From Microbispora catharanthi (GTDB lineage: Bacteria > Actinomycetota > Actinomycetes > Streptosporangiales > Streptosporangiaceae), in the NCBI RefSeq assembly GCF_006334915.2, contig NZ_VDMA02000005.1, positions 62,001 through 126,000 on the forward strand: a DNA stretch of 64,000 nucleotides. Direction: 5' to 3'. The translations under genes and the position numbers were made by a program. Shown piece after piece: positions 1 to 11,248 of this stretch. The first letter of the stretch is position 1, and every line of letters starts with the position of its first letter. The notes under the pieces were generated by a model, which saw only the letters and a program-made list of their open reading frames with translations, ran no database searches and was not told the origin of the DNA.

Positions 1-1038
1 GAGGCCGTGTCCCGCGTCATCGGCGACGGCCGCGACGGCGGCGTGGTCGGAGCGAGCATGCCGGGCCTGATCTTCGTCGCGCTGGACGACCTCGACGTCG
101 GCCGGTGGCCGTCGTCGGCGGACGCCGCAGCCGAACTCATCGCGCTGTGCGAGGAGACGGCGTACGACCTGTTCGGCCAGGTGGGGCACTACGTCGCCGC
201 GATGGTCGCGGCCCAGCGCGGCGACCTCGACGTGTGCCGTGACCACTGCGAGAAGATCTGGAGCTGGTCGGGGCCCCGGGGCCTGCGACGGATGGAGAAC
301 TGCGCCCACCAGGCGGCGGCGCGGGCGGCCCTCGGGGCCGCCGACTTCGAGACGGCCTTCCGGCACGCCACGGCGATCTGCACCGCGGGTGTGCTGCCGC
401 CCTTCAACCCGGAGGCCGTGTGGTCCGCACCGGATCTCGTCGAGGCGGCCCTGCGCTCCGGGCGCCTCGACGAGGCGCGACGGCACGCGGACGCAATGCG
501 CAGCGCCGGCGTCGCCCGCCTCTCGTCGCGGTTCGCGCTGAGCTCGGCCACGGTCGCGGCGATGACGTCGGCTCCCGAGGTCATGGCTCAGCGCTTCGAG
601 GAGGCACTCGCGGTGCCGGGCATCGAGCAGTGGCCCTTCGAGGTCGGCCGTGCTCACCTGGCGTACGGCGAGAGGTTGCGCCGTCAAGGACTCAACCGCG
701 ACGCCCGCGTGCAGCTGACCGCGGCCCGCAGCCGCTTCGAGCAGCTCGGGGCCCGTTCGTGGGAGGCCCGGGCCGCGGCGGAGCTTCGAGCCACCGGGAT
801 GACGCGGACCGCCCGGAGCAAGGCCGGCGCGACCCTCACCCCGCAGGAGCTGGAGGTCGCCAGGCTCGCGGCGACAGGGCTGTCGAACCCGGAGATCGCG
901 TCGCGGCTGTTCCTCTCGCCACGAACCGTCTCGTCACACCTGTACCGCCTGTTCCCCAAGCTGGGAATCACGTCACGTGCCGCGCTCCGCGACGCTCTCG
1001 AGGCGCTGCCCCCGGAGCCCCCGACCGCACGGCCGTAA
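1..1038 (+). CDS. LuxR-family transcriptional regulator, C-terminal part (5' cut by window)
   Basis: The frame is open from base 1, so the gene begins upstream of the window. About 345 residues are visible. The first 260 are an Ala/Arg/Leu-rich helical repeat region of the type that joins the ATPase and output domains of large LuxR (LAL/MalT-like) regulators. The last 65 residues hold a LuxR-type helix-turn-helix: LTPQELEVARLAATGLSNPEIA, shortened here to its key parts LTPQELEVA and GLSNPEIA, followed by LFLSPRTVSSHL. A DNA-binding activator role is therefore likely. Any N-terminal ATPase domain is outside the window. It reads toward the hydrolase/monooxygenase/SDR genes 160 bases downstream and may control them; that link rests only on position. 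Confidence 0.85.
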   Translation, partial: EAVSRVIGDGRDGGVVGASMPGLIFVALDDLDVGRWPSSADAAAELIALCEETAYDLFGQVGHYVAAMVAAQRGDLDVCRDHCEKIWSWSGPRGLRRMENCAHQAAARAALGAADFETAFRHATAICTAGVLPPFNPEAVWSAPDLVEAALRSGRLDEARRHADAMRSAGVARLSSRFALSSATVAAMTSAPEVMAQRFEEALAVPGIEQWPFEVGRAHLAYGERLRRQGLNRDARVQLTAARSRFEQLGARSWEARAAAELRATGMTRTARSKAGATLTPQELEVARLAATGLSNPEIASRLFLSPRTVSSHLYRLFPKLGITSRAALRDALEALPPEPPTARP

Positions 1039-1196
1039 GGTCCACCGGCCGGGTCGCGGTACTGCCACGGCCCTGACGTAAGCATCCGGCGATCACATGG
1101 CAGTCAGCTGACGGAGGCTGTCGGAGACCGCGCTGAGCCACCCTCGTAGGTACATCAAGCCGCCCGGCACTCGGGCGAGACCGCGAGGAGCACACC

Positions 1197-2021
1197 ATGC
1201 CGTCCGTCACCACCGGCGAGGGAGCCGAGATCTTCTACAAGGACTGGGGCTCGGGCCGGCCGGTCATGTTCCACCACGGCTGGCCGCTGAGCTCGGACGA
1301 CTGGGACGCCCAGCTGCTGTTCCTCGTCCGGCAGGGCTACCGCGTCATCGCCCACGATCGCCGTGGGCACGGACGTTCCGCCCAGGTCGGTGAGGGGCAC
1401 GACATGGACCACTACGCGGCGGACGCCGCCGCCGTCGTGGCGCACCTCGACCTGCACGACGTCGTCCACGTCGGCCACTCCACCGGCGGGGGAGAGGTCG
1501 CCCGGTACGTCGCGAGGCACGGTGCCGGTCGAGTCGCCAAGGCCGTCCTCATCGGAGCGGTCCCGCCGCTCATGGTCCAGACGGAATCGAACCCGGGAGG
1601 GCTGCCGATCGAGGTCTTCGACGGCTTCCGCGAGGGCGTGGCCACCGACCGCTCCCAGTTCTACCTCGACCTCGCCTCGGGGCCGTTCTACGGGTTCAAC
1701 CGCCCGGGCGCGGACGCGTCCCAGGGCGTCATCTGGAACTGGTGGCGCCAGGGGATGGCCGGCAGCGCGCAGGCGCACTACGAGGGGATCAAGGCGTTCT
1801 CGGAGACCGACTTCACCGAGGACCTCCAGGCGATCGACGTGCCCACGCTCATCCTGCACGGTGACGACGATCAGATCGTGCCGATCGCCGACTCCGCCGA
1901 GCTGTCGGTCACGTTGGTCGAGAACGCGACCCTGAAGGTCTATCCGGGCCTGTCGCACGGCATGTGCACCGTGAACGCCGAGACCATCAACGCCGACCTC
2001 CTCGCCTTCATCGAGAGCTGA
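1197..2021 (+). CDS. Alpha/beta hydrolase, non-haem chloroperoxidase/arylesterase type
   Basis: A 274-residue cytoplasmic alpha/beta hydrolase. The oxyanion segment [12 protein letters not shown] (residues 26-37), the nucleophile elbow GHSTGG with Ser95, an acidic residue in HGDDDQIVP (221-229) and His254 in LSHGM form the expected triad. This pattern, and the Trp-rich cap, fit the cofactor-free haloperoxidase/esterase family. In vivo such proteins usually act as esterases or perhydrolases, so halogenation should not be assumed. It is the first gene of a three-gene set: 40 bases separate it from the ABM protein, and an SDR follows. The substrate is unknown. Confidence 0.88.
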   Translation: MPSVTTGEGAEIFYKDWGSGRPVMFHHGWPLSSDDWDAQLLFLVRQGYRVIAHDRRGHGRSAQVGEGHDMDHYAADAAAVVAHLDLHDVVHVGHSTGGGEVARYVARHGAGRVAKAVLIGAVPPLMVQTESNPGGLPIEVFDGFREGVATDRSQFYLDLASGPFYGFNRPGADASQGVIWNWWRQGMAGSAQAHYEGIKAFSETDFTEDLQAIDVPTLILHGDDDQIVPIADSAELSVTLVENATLKVYPGLSHGMCTVNAETINADLLAFIES

Positions 2022-2061
2022 CACGGCATTCAGAGCCGACACCGCTCGGAAAGGAATCACC

Positions 2062-2385
2062 ATGACCGCGACCCCCAACGGCTACGTGACCGTCATCTGG
2101 GACGCCAAGGCGAAAGCGGGTAGGGAGGCCGACCTCAAGGCGTTCATCACCGCGGCCGTCACCCCCTCGCGCAACGACCCGGGCAACATCGACTACGAGG
2201 CCCACGAGGTCGAGGGCCGGCCCGGCTCGTTCGTCATCTACGAACGCTGGGAGAGCCGCGCCCATCTCGAGGCCCATCTCGCCGCGCCCCGAATGCAGGA
2301 ACTCGTCCCGCAGATGCTCGAGCTGACCGAAGGCTCCATCGAGGACGGCATCCGCCTGCTGCGCCCCTTCCGACCCGCCCACTAG
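2062..2385 (+). CDS. Antibiotic biosynthesis monooxygenase (ABM) domain protein
   Basis: A 107-residue single-domain dimeric alpha-beta barrel protein of the ABM/YgiN quinol-monooxygenase type. Visible signatures are the opening strand VTVIWDAKAKAGREADLK, the NDPGNIDYEAHE stretch, and FVIYERWESRAHLEAHL with the family Tyr-Glu-x-Trp core. AAAGGAAT precedes the ATG. ABM proteins oxidise quinols or anthracycline-like aromatics without cofactors, or act as small dimerising partners. Lying between a hydrolase and an SDR suggests aromatic or quinone detoxification, which is inference. A second ABM protein lies at 52.2 kb. Confidence 0.88.
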   Translation: MTATPNGYVTVIWDAKAKAGREADLKAFITAAVTPSRNDPGNIDYEAHEVEGRPGSFVIYERWESRAHLEAHLAAPRMQELVPQMLELTEGSIEDGIRLLRPFRPAH

Positions 2386-2418
2386 ACACGACCCCCGCAC
2401 GCTACGGAGAGAAAGACC

Positions 2419-3111
2419 ATGACGACCACATTGATCACCGGCGGCAACAGGGGCCTCGGCCACGAGGCGGCGCGCCGGCTCGTCCAGGCGGGCCAGACCG
2501 TCTGGATCGGAGCCCGAGACGCCGAGAACGGCCGCGAGGCCGCCGACCGGCTCGGCGCCGAATTCGTCCAGCTGGACGTGACCGACGACGCGTCGGTCAA
2601 CGCGGCGGTCGAAACGCTGCGCGCGCGGATGGGCCACCTGGACGTCCTCATCAACAACGCCGGAATCCTCGGTGAGGTCACCGCACCCGAGGAAATGACG
2701 GCCGACCAGGTCCGCCATGTCTACGAGACCAACGTCTTCGGCCTCGTACGGGTCACGCACGCGTTCCTGCCGCTCCTGCGCGCGGGGAGCGTTCCATCCG
2801 TCATCAACATCACCAGCGGCCTGGGGTCGTTCACGCTGACCCACGACCCCGAGCGCGTCGAGTCGCAGTATCCGCTGCCCGCCTACAGCTCGTCGAAGAG
2901 CGCGGTCACCATGCTGACCATGCAGTACGCCAAGGCGATCCCCGACGTCCGCTTCAACGCGGTGGACCCGGGCCAGACCGCGACCGAGTTCACCGGCCGC
3001 CTCGGGCACAGCGTCGAGGAGGGCGCCGAGGCCGCGGTGCGCATCGCCACCCTGGGGCCTGACACGCCCACCGGCACGGTCACCGACCGCGCCGGTGTGC
3101 TCCCCTGGTGA
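2419..3111 (+). CDS. Short-chain dehydrogenase/reductase
   Basis: A classical SDR of 230 residues, slightly short for the family. It has the cofactor motif TGGNRGLG (7-14), the NNAG motif, a catalytic Ser in NITSGLGS, and the YSSSK active-site motif with Tyr156 and Lys160. The basic residue following the glycine motif suggests NADP(H), which is inferred. GGAGAGAAAG precedes the ATG. It is the last gene of the hydrolase-ABM-SDR set, after which the coding pattern collapses. The substrate is not predictable. Confidence 0.87.
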   Translation: MTTTLITGGNRGLGHEAARRLVQAGQTVWIGARDAENGREAADRLGAEFVQLDVTDDASVNAAVETLRARMGHLDVLINNAGILGEVTAPEEMTADQVRHVYETNVFGLVRVTHAFLPLLRAGSVPSVINITSGLGSFTLTHDPERVESQYPLPAYSSSKSAVTMLTMQYAKAIPDVRFNAVDPGQTATEFTGRLGHSVEEGAEAAVRIATLGPDTPTGTVTDRAGVLPW

Positions 3112-3712
3112 TGATCACCGCCAGCAGGTCCAGGAGCGGTGTGAGCCCCTCGCACGCATCGACCGGGACCACGCACGGCCCGCCATCCCCGGCGGCGGCC
3201 CAGGACGCCGCCCCAAGGTGATCACCGCGCCGCCACGATATTCGGTGGCGGAACGCTCCGGGGCCTCGGTGACAGGGAAGCGGTGAGTGATGACGGGGCA
3301 GTCGGCCACCGTGACGTTGTGGCGGCCCGGTCAGTCTCAGGAATTCGCCGCTTCCGCGCTGAGCCCACAGTGGGTGGTGGTGAGTTTTCGTCACATGCTC
3401 GACCGTGACGATTACCAGTCGCCCGTCAGTCCGTGCAACGGCCCGTAGTCGTCTCGGCCCCCGCTCCCGAACGTGTCCTGAGCCGCCAAGTAGCGCCTGA
3501 CCCGACAGAACGCGAGATCTGTCGGGCCCGGCCCGGTTACTGATGGGTAGCGCCAATGGCTGTTCCTGGGTTCCCCGACCCCGGTGCTGCCAGATGGAAA
3601 GCAGCTCCGCCCCCGGTGACTGACGGTGATGGTGCTACCGGGGTGTGGCTGCCGACGTTGATGCGCTGACCATGCCTGACCGTTGCCGTTCCGGCCGGGT
3701 CGCGAAAACGCA
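3112..3712. other. 600-base stretch without a recognisable gene
   Basis: No frame here shows a known domain or convincing actinomycete codon bias over more than about 60 codons. A minus-strand open frame (3080-3556) and a short plus frame (3095-3286) look like chance reading frames. The stretch runs into the pseudogene zone at 3.7 kb and is probably eroded sequence. Confidence 0.5.
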
Positions 3713-3973
3713 TCAGCCTGTGGGCATGCCGATCTGGTCGCGTTCCAGGACGGTGCGCAGCTCTGAGAGGGTCTGCGCGGCGGCCGTCATGGGGGGACGT
3801 CTGGAGCGTATCTGCGATCAGCTCGGCCAGCCGCTCGGTAAAGGTCCTTTCTGCCGCGTCCGCCAGTCGCAGGCCGTCGTCGGTCAGGGCCAGCAGTGAG
3901 GACCGGCGATCCGAGGGATTCGGCTGACAGGCAACCCATCCGTCCCCGAACCCGTTCGCTGCTACCAGGACCA
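3713..3973 (-). pseudogene. MarR-family regulator, C-terminal remnant with frameshift
   Basis: Only the C-terminal half of a MarR regulator remains. One frame gives the wing and dimer helix (GWVACQPNPSDRRSS, then LLALTDDGLRLADAAERTF and LAELIADTLQTSP). The reading then continues in another frame as MTAAAQTLSELRTVLERDQ to a stop at 3713. The frame change falls on a run of six G on the plus strand (3791-3796), consistent with a one-base slip. The N-terminal dimerisation and recognition helices are missing, and the fragment starts right beside the DUF2716 stop codon. It is not expected to make a working protein. Confidence 0.75.
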
Positions 3974-3978
3974 ATGGA

Positions 3979-4494
3979 CTAGAAGGTCCATATGTTTCCG
4001 ATGTTGCGACCACCACGCCGTAAGGCCGTGCCCAAGAGCTCGGTGAGCTCGTCCTCCACCTCGGCCAGCAGATCACTGCCGAAGACGCATAGGGAATCCT
4101 CCCAGGGATGCCCGAAGGTGCCCAGACGAAGATCAGAGGTGAGATAGAGGTAATAGTCACCGTCGGGGTAAGCGAGACCGGGCCAGCGGGGCCCGCCAGG
4201 GCGTGCGACCCTATGGGGATCGAAGCGGTAACCCTGGTGGTTCCAATCGAGCCAGTAGAGCGGTTCGCCCGGTCGCGCGCAGGCGAGCAAAGCGCGCTCG
4301 ATGACGGCCTGGATCTCATCCACCATGGGATCCTCCCGCCCACTGACGGCGGCCAGATGCCAGGTGACCGAGTCGGATGGTTCGACGATCCCCGGATACA
4401 TGCTCGTACTCGGCTTGAAGACGAAGCGCGCCTCGAAGGCGGTCCACATTGCATCGTGTTCGGCTTCAGGTGCTGGTCCCCCGGATGGCGACAT
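3979..4494 (-). CDS. DUF2716 family protein
   Basis: A 171-residue protein that fits DUF2716. Characteristic stretches are WTAFEARFVFKPS, PSDSVTWHL, YWLDWNHQGYRFDP, PDGDYYLYLTSDLRLGTFGHPWE and CVFGSDLL. The family has no established function. The first residues are uncertain because the ATG at 4494 lies inside the tail of the SnoaL-like remnant; an alternative ATG at 4449 gives a product starting MWTAFEARF. Homology appears to begin just before that alternative start, so the native N-terminus may have been replaced when the two genes were joined. It stands between two pseudogenes and may itself be unexpressed. Confidence 0.65.
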   Translation of the reverse strand: MSPSGGPAPEAEHDAMWTAFEARFVFKPSTSMYPGIVEPSDSVTWHLAAVSGREDPMVDEIQAVIERALLACARPGEPLYWLDWNHQGYRFDPHRVARPGGPRWPGLAYPDGDYYLYLTSDLRLGTFGHPWEDSLCVFGSDLLAEVEDELTELLGTALRRGGRNIGNIWTF

Positions 4495-4804
4495 GGCGGC
4501 CGGTTCGTTCCAGTACCTGGCCCCCGGGCAGTAGGAAGGGCCCGGTGTGGGTGCCGGTGAGCAGCCATTCGGTCACCGCCGGATCGGTGCACAGGACGGT
4601 GTGCCAGACCGTCATGCGCATGTCGGGGAAGCCCCTGAACAGGTCTTCGTAGTAGGAGGCGATCTGCTCGTGCCCCTACGCGACGCCCGCCGGGGTCACC
4701 AGGACCGCGTCCTGACTGTGACACTGGATCACCTCGTCCAGATCGTGCCTGTTGAAGGCGTCGTGCAGCCTTTGCTTGAGCCAGCGGGCGTCCGGCATGC
4801 GCAT
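4466..4804 (-). pseudogene. SnoaL-like (NTF2 fold) protein, nonsense-interrupted and 3' truncated
   Basis: Reading from the ATG at 4804, the frame gives a recognisable SnoaL/ester-cyclase start (RWLKQRLHDAFNRHDLDEVI, then DAVLVTPAGVA). A TAG follows at 4678-4676, after which the same frame resumes family sequence (GHEQIASYYEDLFRGFPDMR, then TGTHTGPFLLPGG). A TGA then cuts the C-terminal strands and the last 28 bases overlap the DUF2716 start. The TAG most likely replaces a Glu codon, because GREQ/GHEQ in this family is usually preceded by Glu or Gly. It is non-functional unless the stop is read through. Confidence 0.75.
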
Positions 4805-4864
4805 GGCGCGTCCCCTCACTGCCTGAGCGGTCGGACCGCGAGGCCCGCGGCCGCCACGAGAGGG

Positions 4865-6016
4865 TCAGCCGATGCCGGCGGGATGCAGGACAACCTTGGT
4901 CCATCCGGCATCCCGCTGGTCGAAGTGCTCGTAGCCGCCGGGCGCGTCGTCCAGATCCAGCTCGTGTGAGACGACCCACGACGGCCGGGCCTTCCCCTCG
5001 TGGATGAGGGTGCAGAGCTGCCGGTTGTAGTTCTTGACGTTGCACTGACCGTTGCCCATGGTCTGGCCCTTGAACCAGAACATCCCGTAGTCGAAGGCGA
5101 TCTCGCCCTGCTTGTAGAGGTCGTCGGGGCTGCCGGGATCCATGGGGATGAACACGCCCACGACCCCGATCGTCCCGGCGAACCTCACCGACTTGACGAG
5201 GTTGTTCAGCGTCATGTTGGGATGCTCGTGTCCCTGGGGGTCGTGTGCCTGGAAGCCCACGCACTCGCAGCCCCGGTCGGCGCCCCTGCCATGCGTGAGC
5301 TCCATGACCTGGTCGACCGGCGACGTCTTGGAGTCGTCGATCGGGATCGCCCCGATCTCCTCGGCCTTGGCCAGCCGGTCCGGGTGGCGGTCCACGACCA
5401 TCACCATGCCCGCGCTCTTGAACGTCGCGGAGTAGGCGGCCATCAGGCCGACCGGCCCTGCCCCGTAGATCACGACCGAGTCGCCGGCCTGCACACAGGC
5501 GAGCTGGGTCGCGTGCCAACCGGTGGGCCAGATGTCGGCCAGCATGACGTAGTCGGTCTGCCTCTCCCGCGCGTCGTCCGGCAGGACCAGGCAGTTGAAG
5601 TCGCCGAACGGCACGCGCAGCAGCTCGGCCTGGCCGCCGTTGTACGGGCCCATGTCCGCGAAGCCGTAAGCGGCCCCGTCCACCCCCGGCTCCGGGTTGG
5701 TGGTGAGGCAGAAGGCGGTAAGGCCTCTCTCGCAGTTGGCGCAGAAGCCGCACGCGACGTTGAACGGCACGCAGACCATGTCGCCGACGCGGACGCGTAC
5801 TACTCCCGGCCCCACCTCGACCACCTCGCCGAGGTTCTCGTGGCCGAGGACACGGCCCGGCTCCAGGTCGGTCCGGCCTTCGTACATGTGCAGGTCGGAG
5901 CCGCAGATGTTGGTTGTGGTGACACGGACCAGGACGTCGGCGGGCATCTCTATCCGCGCGTCCGGCACGTTCTTGACGCCGACCTGCCGGGGTCCTTCGT
6001 ATACGACTGCCTTCAT
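4865..6016 (-). CDS. fdhA: Glutathione-independent formaldehyde dehydrogenase (zinc alcohol dehydrogenase family)
   Basis: A 383-residue medium-chain zinc dehydrogenase. Catalytic-zinc residues are Cys38 (CGSDLHMYEG) and the GHE at 58-60. The structural-zinc cysteines are 89, 92, 95 and 103 (ACGFCANCERGLTAFC). The NAD fold carries GAGPVGL. The inserted loop with ADIWPTGWHAT and QAHDPQGHEHPNMTLNNLVK is typical of the dismutating formaldehyde dehydrogenases that keep NAD bound, not of simple alcohol dehydrogenases. It is the last gene of the stress operon, 13 bases after DUF1931, and suggests that aldehyde detoxification is coupled to protein repair. The next sequence downstream is the pseudogene zone. 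Confidence 0.9.
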   Translation of the reverse strand: MKAVVYEGPRQVGVKNVPDARIEMPADVLVRVTTTNICGSDLHMYEGRTDLEPGRVLGHENLGEVVEVGPGVVRVRVGDMVCVPFNVACGFCANCERGLTAFCLTTNPEPGVDGAAYGFADMGPYNGGQAELLRVPFGDFNCLVLPDDARERQTDYVMLADIWPTGWHATQLACVQAGDSVVIYGAGPVGLMAAYSATFKSAGMVMVVDRHPDRLAKAEEIGAIPIDDSKTSPVDQVMELTHGRGADRGCECVGFQAHDPQGHEHPNMTLNNLVKSVRFAGTIGVVGVFIPMDPGSPDDLYKQGEIAFDYGMFWFKGQTMGNGQCNVKNYNRQLCTLIHEGKARPSWVVSHELDLDDAPGGYEHFDQRDAGWTKVVLHPAGIG

Positions 6017-6029
6017 GATGTCCTCGCTT

Positions 6030-6482
6030 CTAGAGCAGCAGCTCGAAAAGGCGGATCACGCGTTCCCACTGCTCGGTCCTCGGATTCTTCAGGCCGGGAT
6101 CGAGGATGGTGAACGTGCGCGCCAGCGCCAGCGACAGCCCGCCGACGATCTCGGGCAGCCGTTCCCTCACCTCCTCGCCGATGGACAGGTCGAGCGGAGG
6201 CAACGCCGCGAGCTGCTCCAGGATGGGCTTCAGCTCGATGTCCTCGTCGAGGTCGCGGAACCGGTGGATGCTCTCCTGGAGGCCCTTGGTGACGGGCAGG
6301 TCCCAGGTCTCGACGACGTCCCGGACGTTCGCCTTCGCGTGGGCCTGGCCAATCACCAGCAGGTCGTACAGCTTCTGGTTCACGAAGTCGCTGTAGCGCC
6401 GGAGATCCTCCTTGTCGACGTCGAGGCCCGCCACCGTCCTGAAGAACCGTTCGAACCTCGGCACCGCCATCACTTCTGCCAT
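6030..6482 (-). CDS. DUF1931 family protein (bacterial doublet histone-fold)
   Basis: A 150-residue protein matching DUF1931 along its length: VPRFERFFRTVAGLDVDKED, RYSDFVNQKLYDLL, WDLPVTKGLQESI, PPLDLSIGEEVRERLPEIVG and the C-terminal LKNPRTEQWERVIRLFELLL. Structures of this family from thermophiles show two histone folds in one chain (established knowledge). DNA binding has not been shown for most members. There is no signal peptide or membrane segment. It sits between the thioredoxin-reductase-like gene (31-base gap) and fdhA (13-base gap), so it is most likely co-expressed with the chaperone operon. A role in chromosome protection under stress is a hypothesis. Confidence 0.85.
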   Translation of the reverse strand: MAEVMAVPRFERFFRTVAGLDVDKEDLRRYSDFVNQKLYDLLVIGQAHAKANVRDVVETWDLPVTKGLQESIHRFRDLDEDIELKPILEQLAALPPLDLSIGEEVRERLPEIVGGLSLALARTFTILDPGLKNPRTEQWERVIRLFELLL

Positions 6483-6513
6483 CGCCAGTCCCCTTCCTTC
6501 CCGCGTGGGCGGC

Positions 6514-8181
6514 TCAGCCCCTCAGCTGAAGGTGCTCGTGCACGAGGCGCACGGCCATCGCGCCCTCGCCGACGGCCGACGCGACCCGTTTGGTCGATCC
6601 GTTCCGCACGTCCCCGGCCGCGAACACACCCGCTCTGCTGGTCTCCAGCGAGAACGGCCGACCGGTCGAGTCCGGCACGCCCTTCCTGCCTGAACGAGCG
6701 GCGTCCAGCCCGGTCAGGATGTATCCCCGGGAGTCGAGCGCGACCTCGTTGGCCAGCCACCGGGTGTACGGCTCCGCACCGATGAAGACGAACATCGCGC
6801 GGGCCTCGACGGTGAACCGCTCCCCGGTGACGTTGTGCCCGACGACCGCTTCGAGCGTCTCCCGCCCGACCAGCCGCCGGACCTGGGTGTTCAGCAACAC
6901 CTGAATGCCGGGGTGTTGTTCGATCTCGACCGCCAGGTAGCGGGACATGTTCCTGGTCAGCTCGCCGTCGCGTACGAGCAGGCGGACAGAGACGACGTGG
7001 TGGGCGAGGAACAGCGCGGCCTGGCCAGCCGAGTTACCGCCGCCCACGACGACGACCGGATCCCGGCTGCACATCTGTGCCTCGAACGCGGTGGCTGCGT
7101 AGTAGACGCTGGTCGCCTCAAACCTCTCCAGGTCGGGCACGACGAGCCTCCGGTAGCGGACGCCTGTCACGATGAGCAGCGTGCGTGCGTGAACTGTCGT
7201 GCCCTCCTTCAGGGTGACGAGGTGATGGCCTTCGTGCTCTCGCAGCGTGCACGCCTCCGCCGGGACGCAGAGCTCCGCGCCGAACTTGCGCGCCTGGATC
7301 ATCGCCCGCTCGGCCAGCTCGCCACCAGAGATCCCGGCGGGAAAGCCAAGGTAGTTCTCGATCCGCGACGAGGTGCCCGCCTGGCCGCCCAGGGCGACAC
7401 TGTCGAGGACAACCGTGCCGAGCCCTTCGGAGGCTCCGTAGACCGCGGCGGCCAGGCCAGCCGGCCCGGCTCCGACGATGAGCAGGTCGCACACCGCCTC
7501 CCGCGTGCTCGGCGCCGGGAGGCCGATGGCCCTGGCCAGCTCCGCGTTGGTGGGGTTGCGCAGCACCAACTCGCCGCGCCAGATCACGACCGGCGTCTCC
7601 GCCGGGGTGACGCCCATCCGCCGCAGGAAGCGCTCGACCTCGGCGTCCTGTTCCAGGTCGATCCACTGGTGCGGCAGCCGGTTGCGCGCCGCGAACTCCC
7701 GCAACCGCTGGCAGTCCGGCGAGTAGTGGGAGCCCACGATCCGGAAACCGGCCCCCAGTCCTATGAGCATCGAGCGGCGGATGAGGTAGGCGCGCAGGAC
7801 GAGGTCGCCCAGGATCTCGTCGCCGGCGACCAGCCGGCGGAGCTCGTCCACGGGTACGGCGAGCACCTCGCCGTCCTCCGCCACCACGGCGGTTATGAAG
7901 CTGGCCTGGCCGGTGAGCACGTTGAGCTCGCCCAGGAACCGGCCCGCGCCGTGGACCCTGATCGCCTGATCGTCGACTCCGTACCCCTTCACGATCGCCA
8001 CCCTGCCGCTCAGCACGATGAAGAAGGCGGCGCACGGGTCGCCCTCCGTGAACAGCACGTCGTCCCGGTGAGCCGGGCGACGCTCGCCGTGGGCGGCCAG
8101 CGTCCGTATCTGCGCATCGCTCAGCCGGGGGTAGGCGCCCTGCAGATCGGGCGACTCGGTGAGCTCATCCGGCCAGCGCAT
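6514..8181 (-). CDS. Cyclic-nucleotide-binding / thioredoxin-reductase-like flavoprotein
   Basis: A 555-residue protein starting at the ATG at 8181, which overlaps the thioredoxin stop by 17 bases. Domains in order: a cyclic-nucleotide-binding (CAP-like) domain at about 25-135 with GRFLGELNVLTGQ; a thioredoxin/glutaredoxin-like segment at about 147-210 (SHYSPDCQRLREF); and a two-dinucleotide-fold flavoprotein domain from 230, with FAD motif GAGPAGLAAA, NADPH motif GGGNSAG at about 380 and the FAD-closing VFAAGDVRNG. The usual CxxC redox pair of thioredoxin reductase is absent: the region reads YYAATAFEAQMCSRDP. Electron transfer to the neighbouring thioredoxin is inferred from context. The regulatory ligand is unknown. 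Confidence 0.88.
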   Translation of the reverse strand: MRWPDELTESPDLQGAYPRLSDAQIRTLAAHGERRPAHRDDVLFTEGDPCAAFFIVLSGRVAIVKGYGVDDQAIRVHGAGRFLGELNVLTGQASFITAVVAEDGEVLAVPVDELRRLVAGDEILGDLVLRAYLIRRSMLIGLGAGFRIVGSHYSPDCQRLREFAARNRLPHQWIDLEQDAEVERFLRRMGVTPAETPVVIWRGELVLRNPTNAELARAIGLPAPSTREAVCDLLIVGAGPAGLAAAVYGASEGLGTVVLDSVALGGQAGTSSRIENYLGFPAGISGGELAERAMIQARKFGAELCVPAEACTLREHEGHHLVTLKEGTTVHARTLLIVTGVRYRRLVVPDLERFEATSVYYAATAFEAQMCSRDPVVVVGGGNSAGQAALFLAHHVVSVRLLVRDGELTRNMSRYLAVEIEQHPGIQVLLNTQVRRLVGRETLEAVVGHNVTGERFTVEARAMFVFIGAEPYTRWLANEVALDSRGYILTGLDAARSGRKGVPDSTGRPFSLETSRAGVFAAGDVRNGSTKRVASAVGEGAMAVRLVHEHLQLRG

Positions 8182-8608
8182 CGCCGACCCACTCCCGCAG
8201 CACGGGCGCCGGCGCCGCACCGGCCCGCTGGGCCACGACCCGCCCGAGGCGCAGGACGACGAGCGTCGGCACGGCTCGCACGTCGAAGCGCCGCGACGTC
8301 TCGGGCGCCTCGTCGATGTTCACCTTCACCAACTTGATCCGCCCGGCCAGCTCGGTGGCGACCTGCTGGAGCGCCGGGCTCACCATGCGGCAGGGCCCAC
8401 ACCAGGACGCCCAGAAATCGACGACGACCGGTATCCGCGCCGCCTCGGCGACCTCGGCGAAGTCCTCGTCCCCCGCGTCCACCACCCAGGGCAGCGACTC
8501 GCGGCACTCGCCGCAGCGCGGGACCCCGGCACCCGCCCGGGGCACGCGGTTGTTGCGGCCGCAGTGCGGGCACCGGACGACGCTCGACTCCGCGACCTTC
8601 GGCGGCAT
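8165..8608 (-). CDS. trxC: Thioredoxin with N-terminal zinc ribbon (Trx2/TrxC type)
   Basis: A 147-residue thioredoxin. Residues 13-35 carry two CxxC pairs (CPHCG and CGEC) as in zinc-binding thioredoxin 2. The thioredoxin fold follows, with WASWCGPCRM at 67-75 and the cis-Pro segment VRAVPTLVV. It reduces protein disulfides in the cytoplasm, and the zinc ribbon makes this type oxidation-sensitive. It starts 3 bases after clpB ends and overlaps the following flavoprotein gene, which points to tight co-translation within the stress operon. Confidence 0.92.
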   Translation of the reverse strand: MPPKVAESSVVRCPHCGRNNRVPRAGAGVPRCGECRESLPWVVDAGDEDFAEVAEAARIPVVVDFWASWCGPCRMVSPALQQVATELAGRIKLVKVNIDEAPETSRRFDVRAVPTLVVLRLGRVVAQRAGAAPAPVLREWVGDALAG

Positions 8609-8611
8609 CGG

Positions 8612-11220
<2,609 letters not shown>

Positions 11221-11248
<28 letters not shown>

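Noticed and set aside
3537..5753. Minus-strand open frame of over 700 codons across the formaldehyde dehydrogenase gene
   Set aside because: Most of it is an out-of-frame reading of fdhA and the DUF2716/SnoaL region; only the 3.7-3.97 kb part resembles a protein (MarR), and this was annotated as a remnant.
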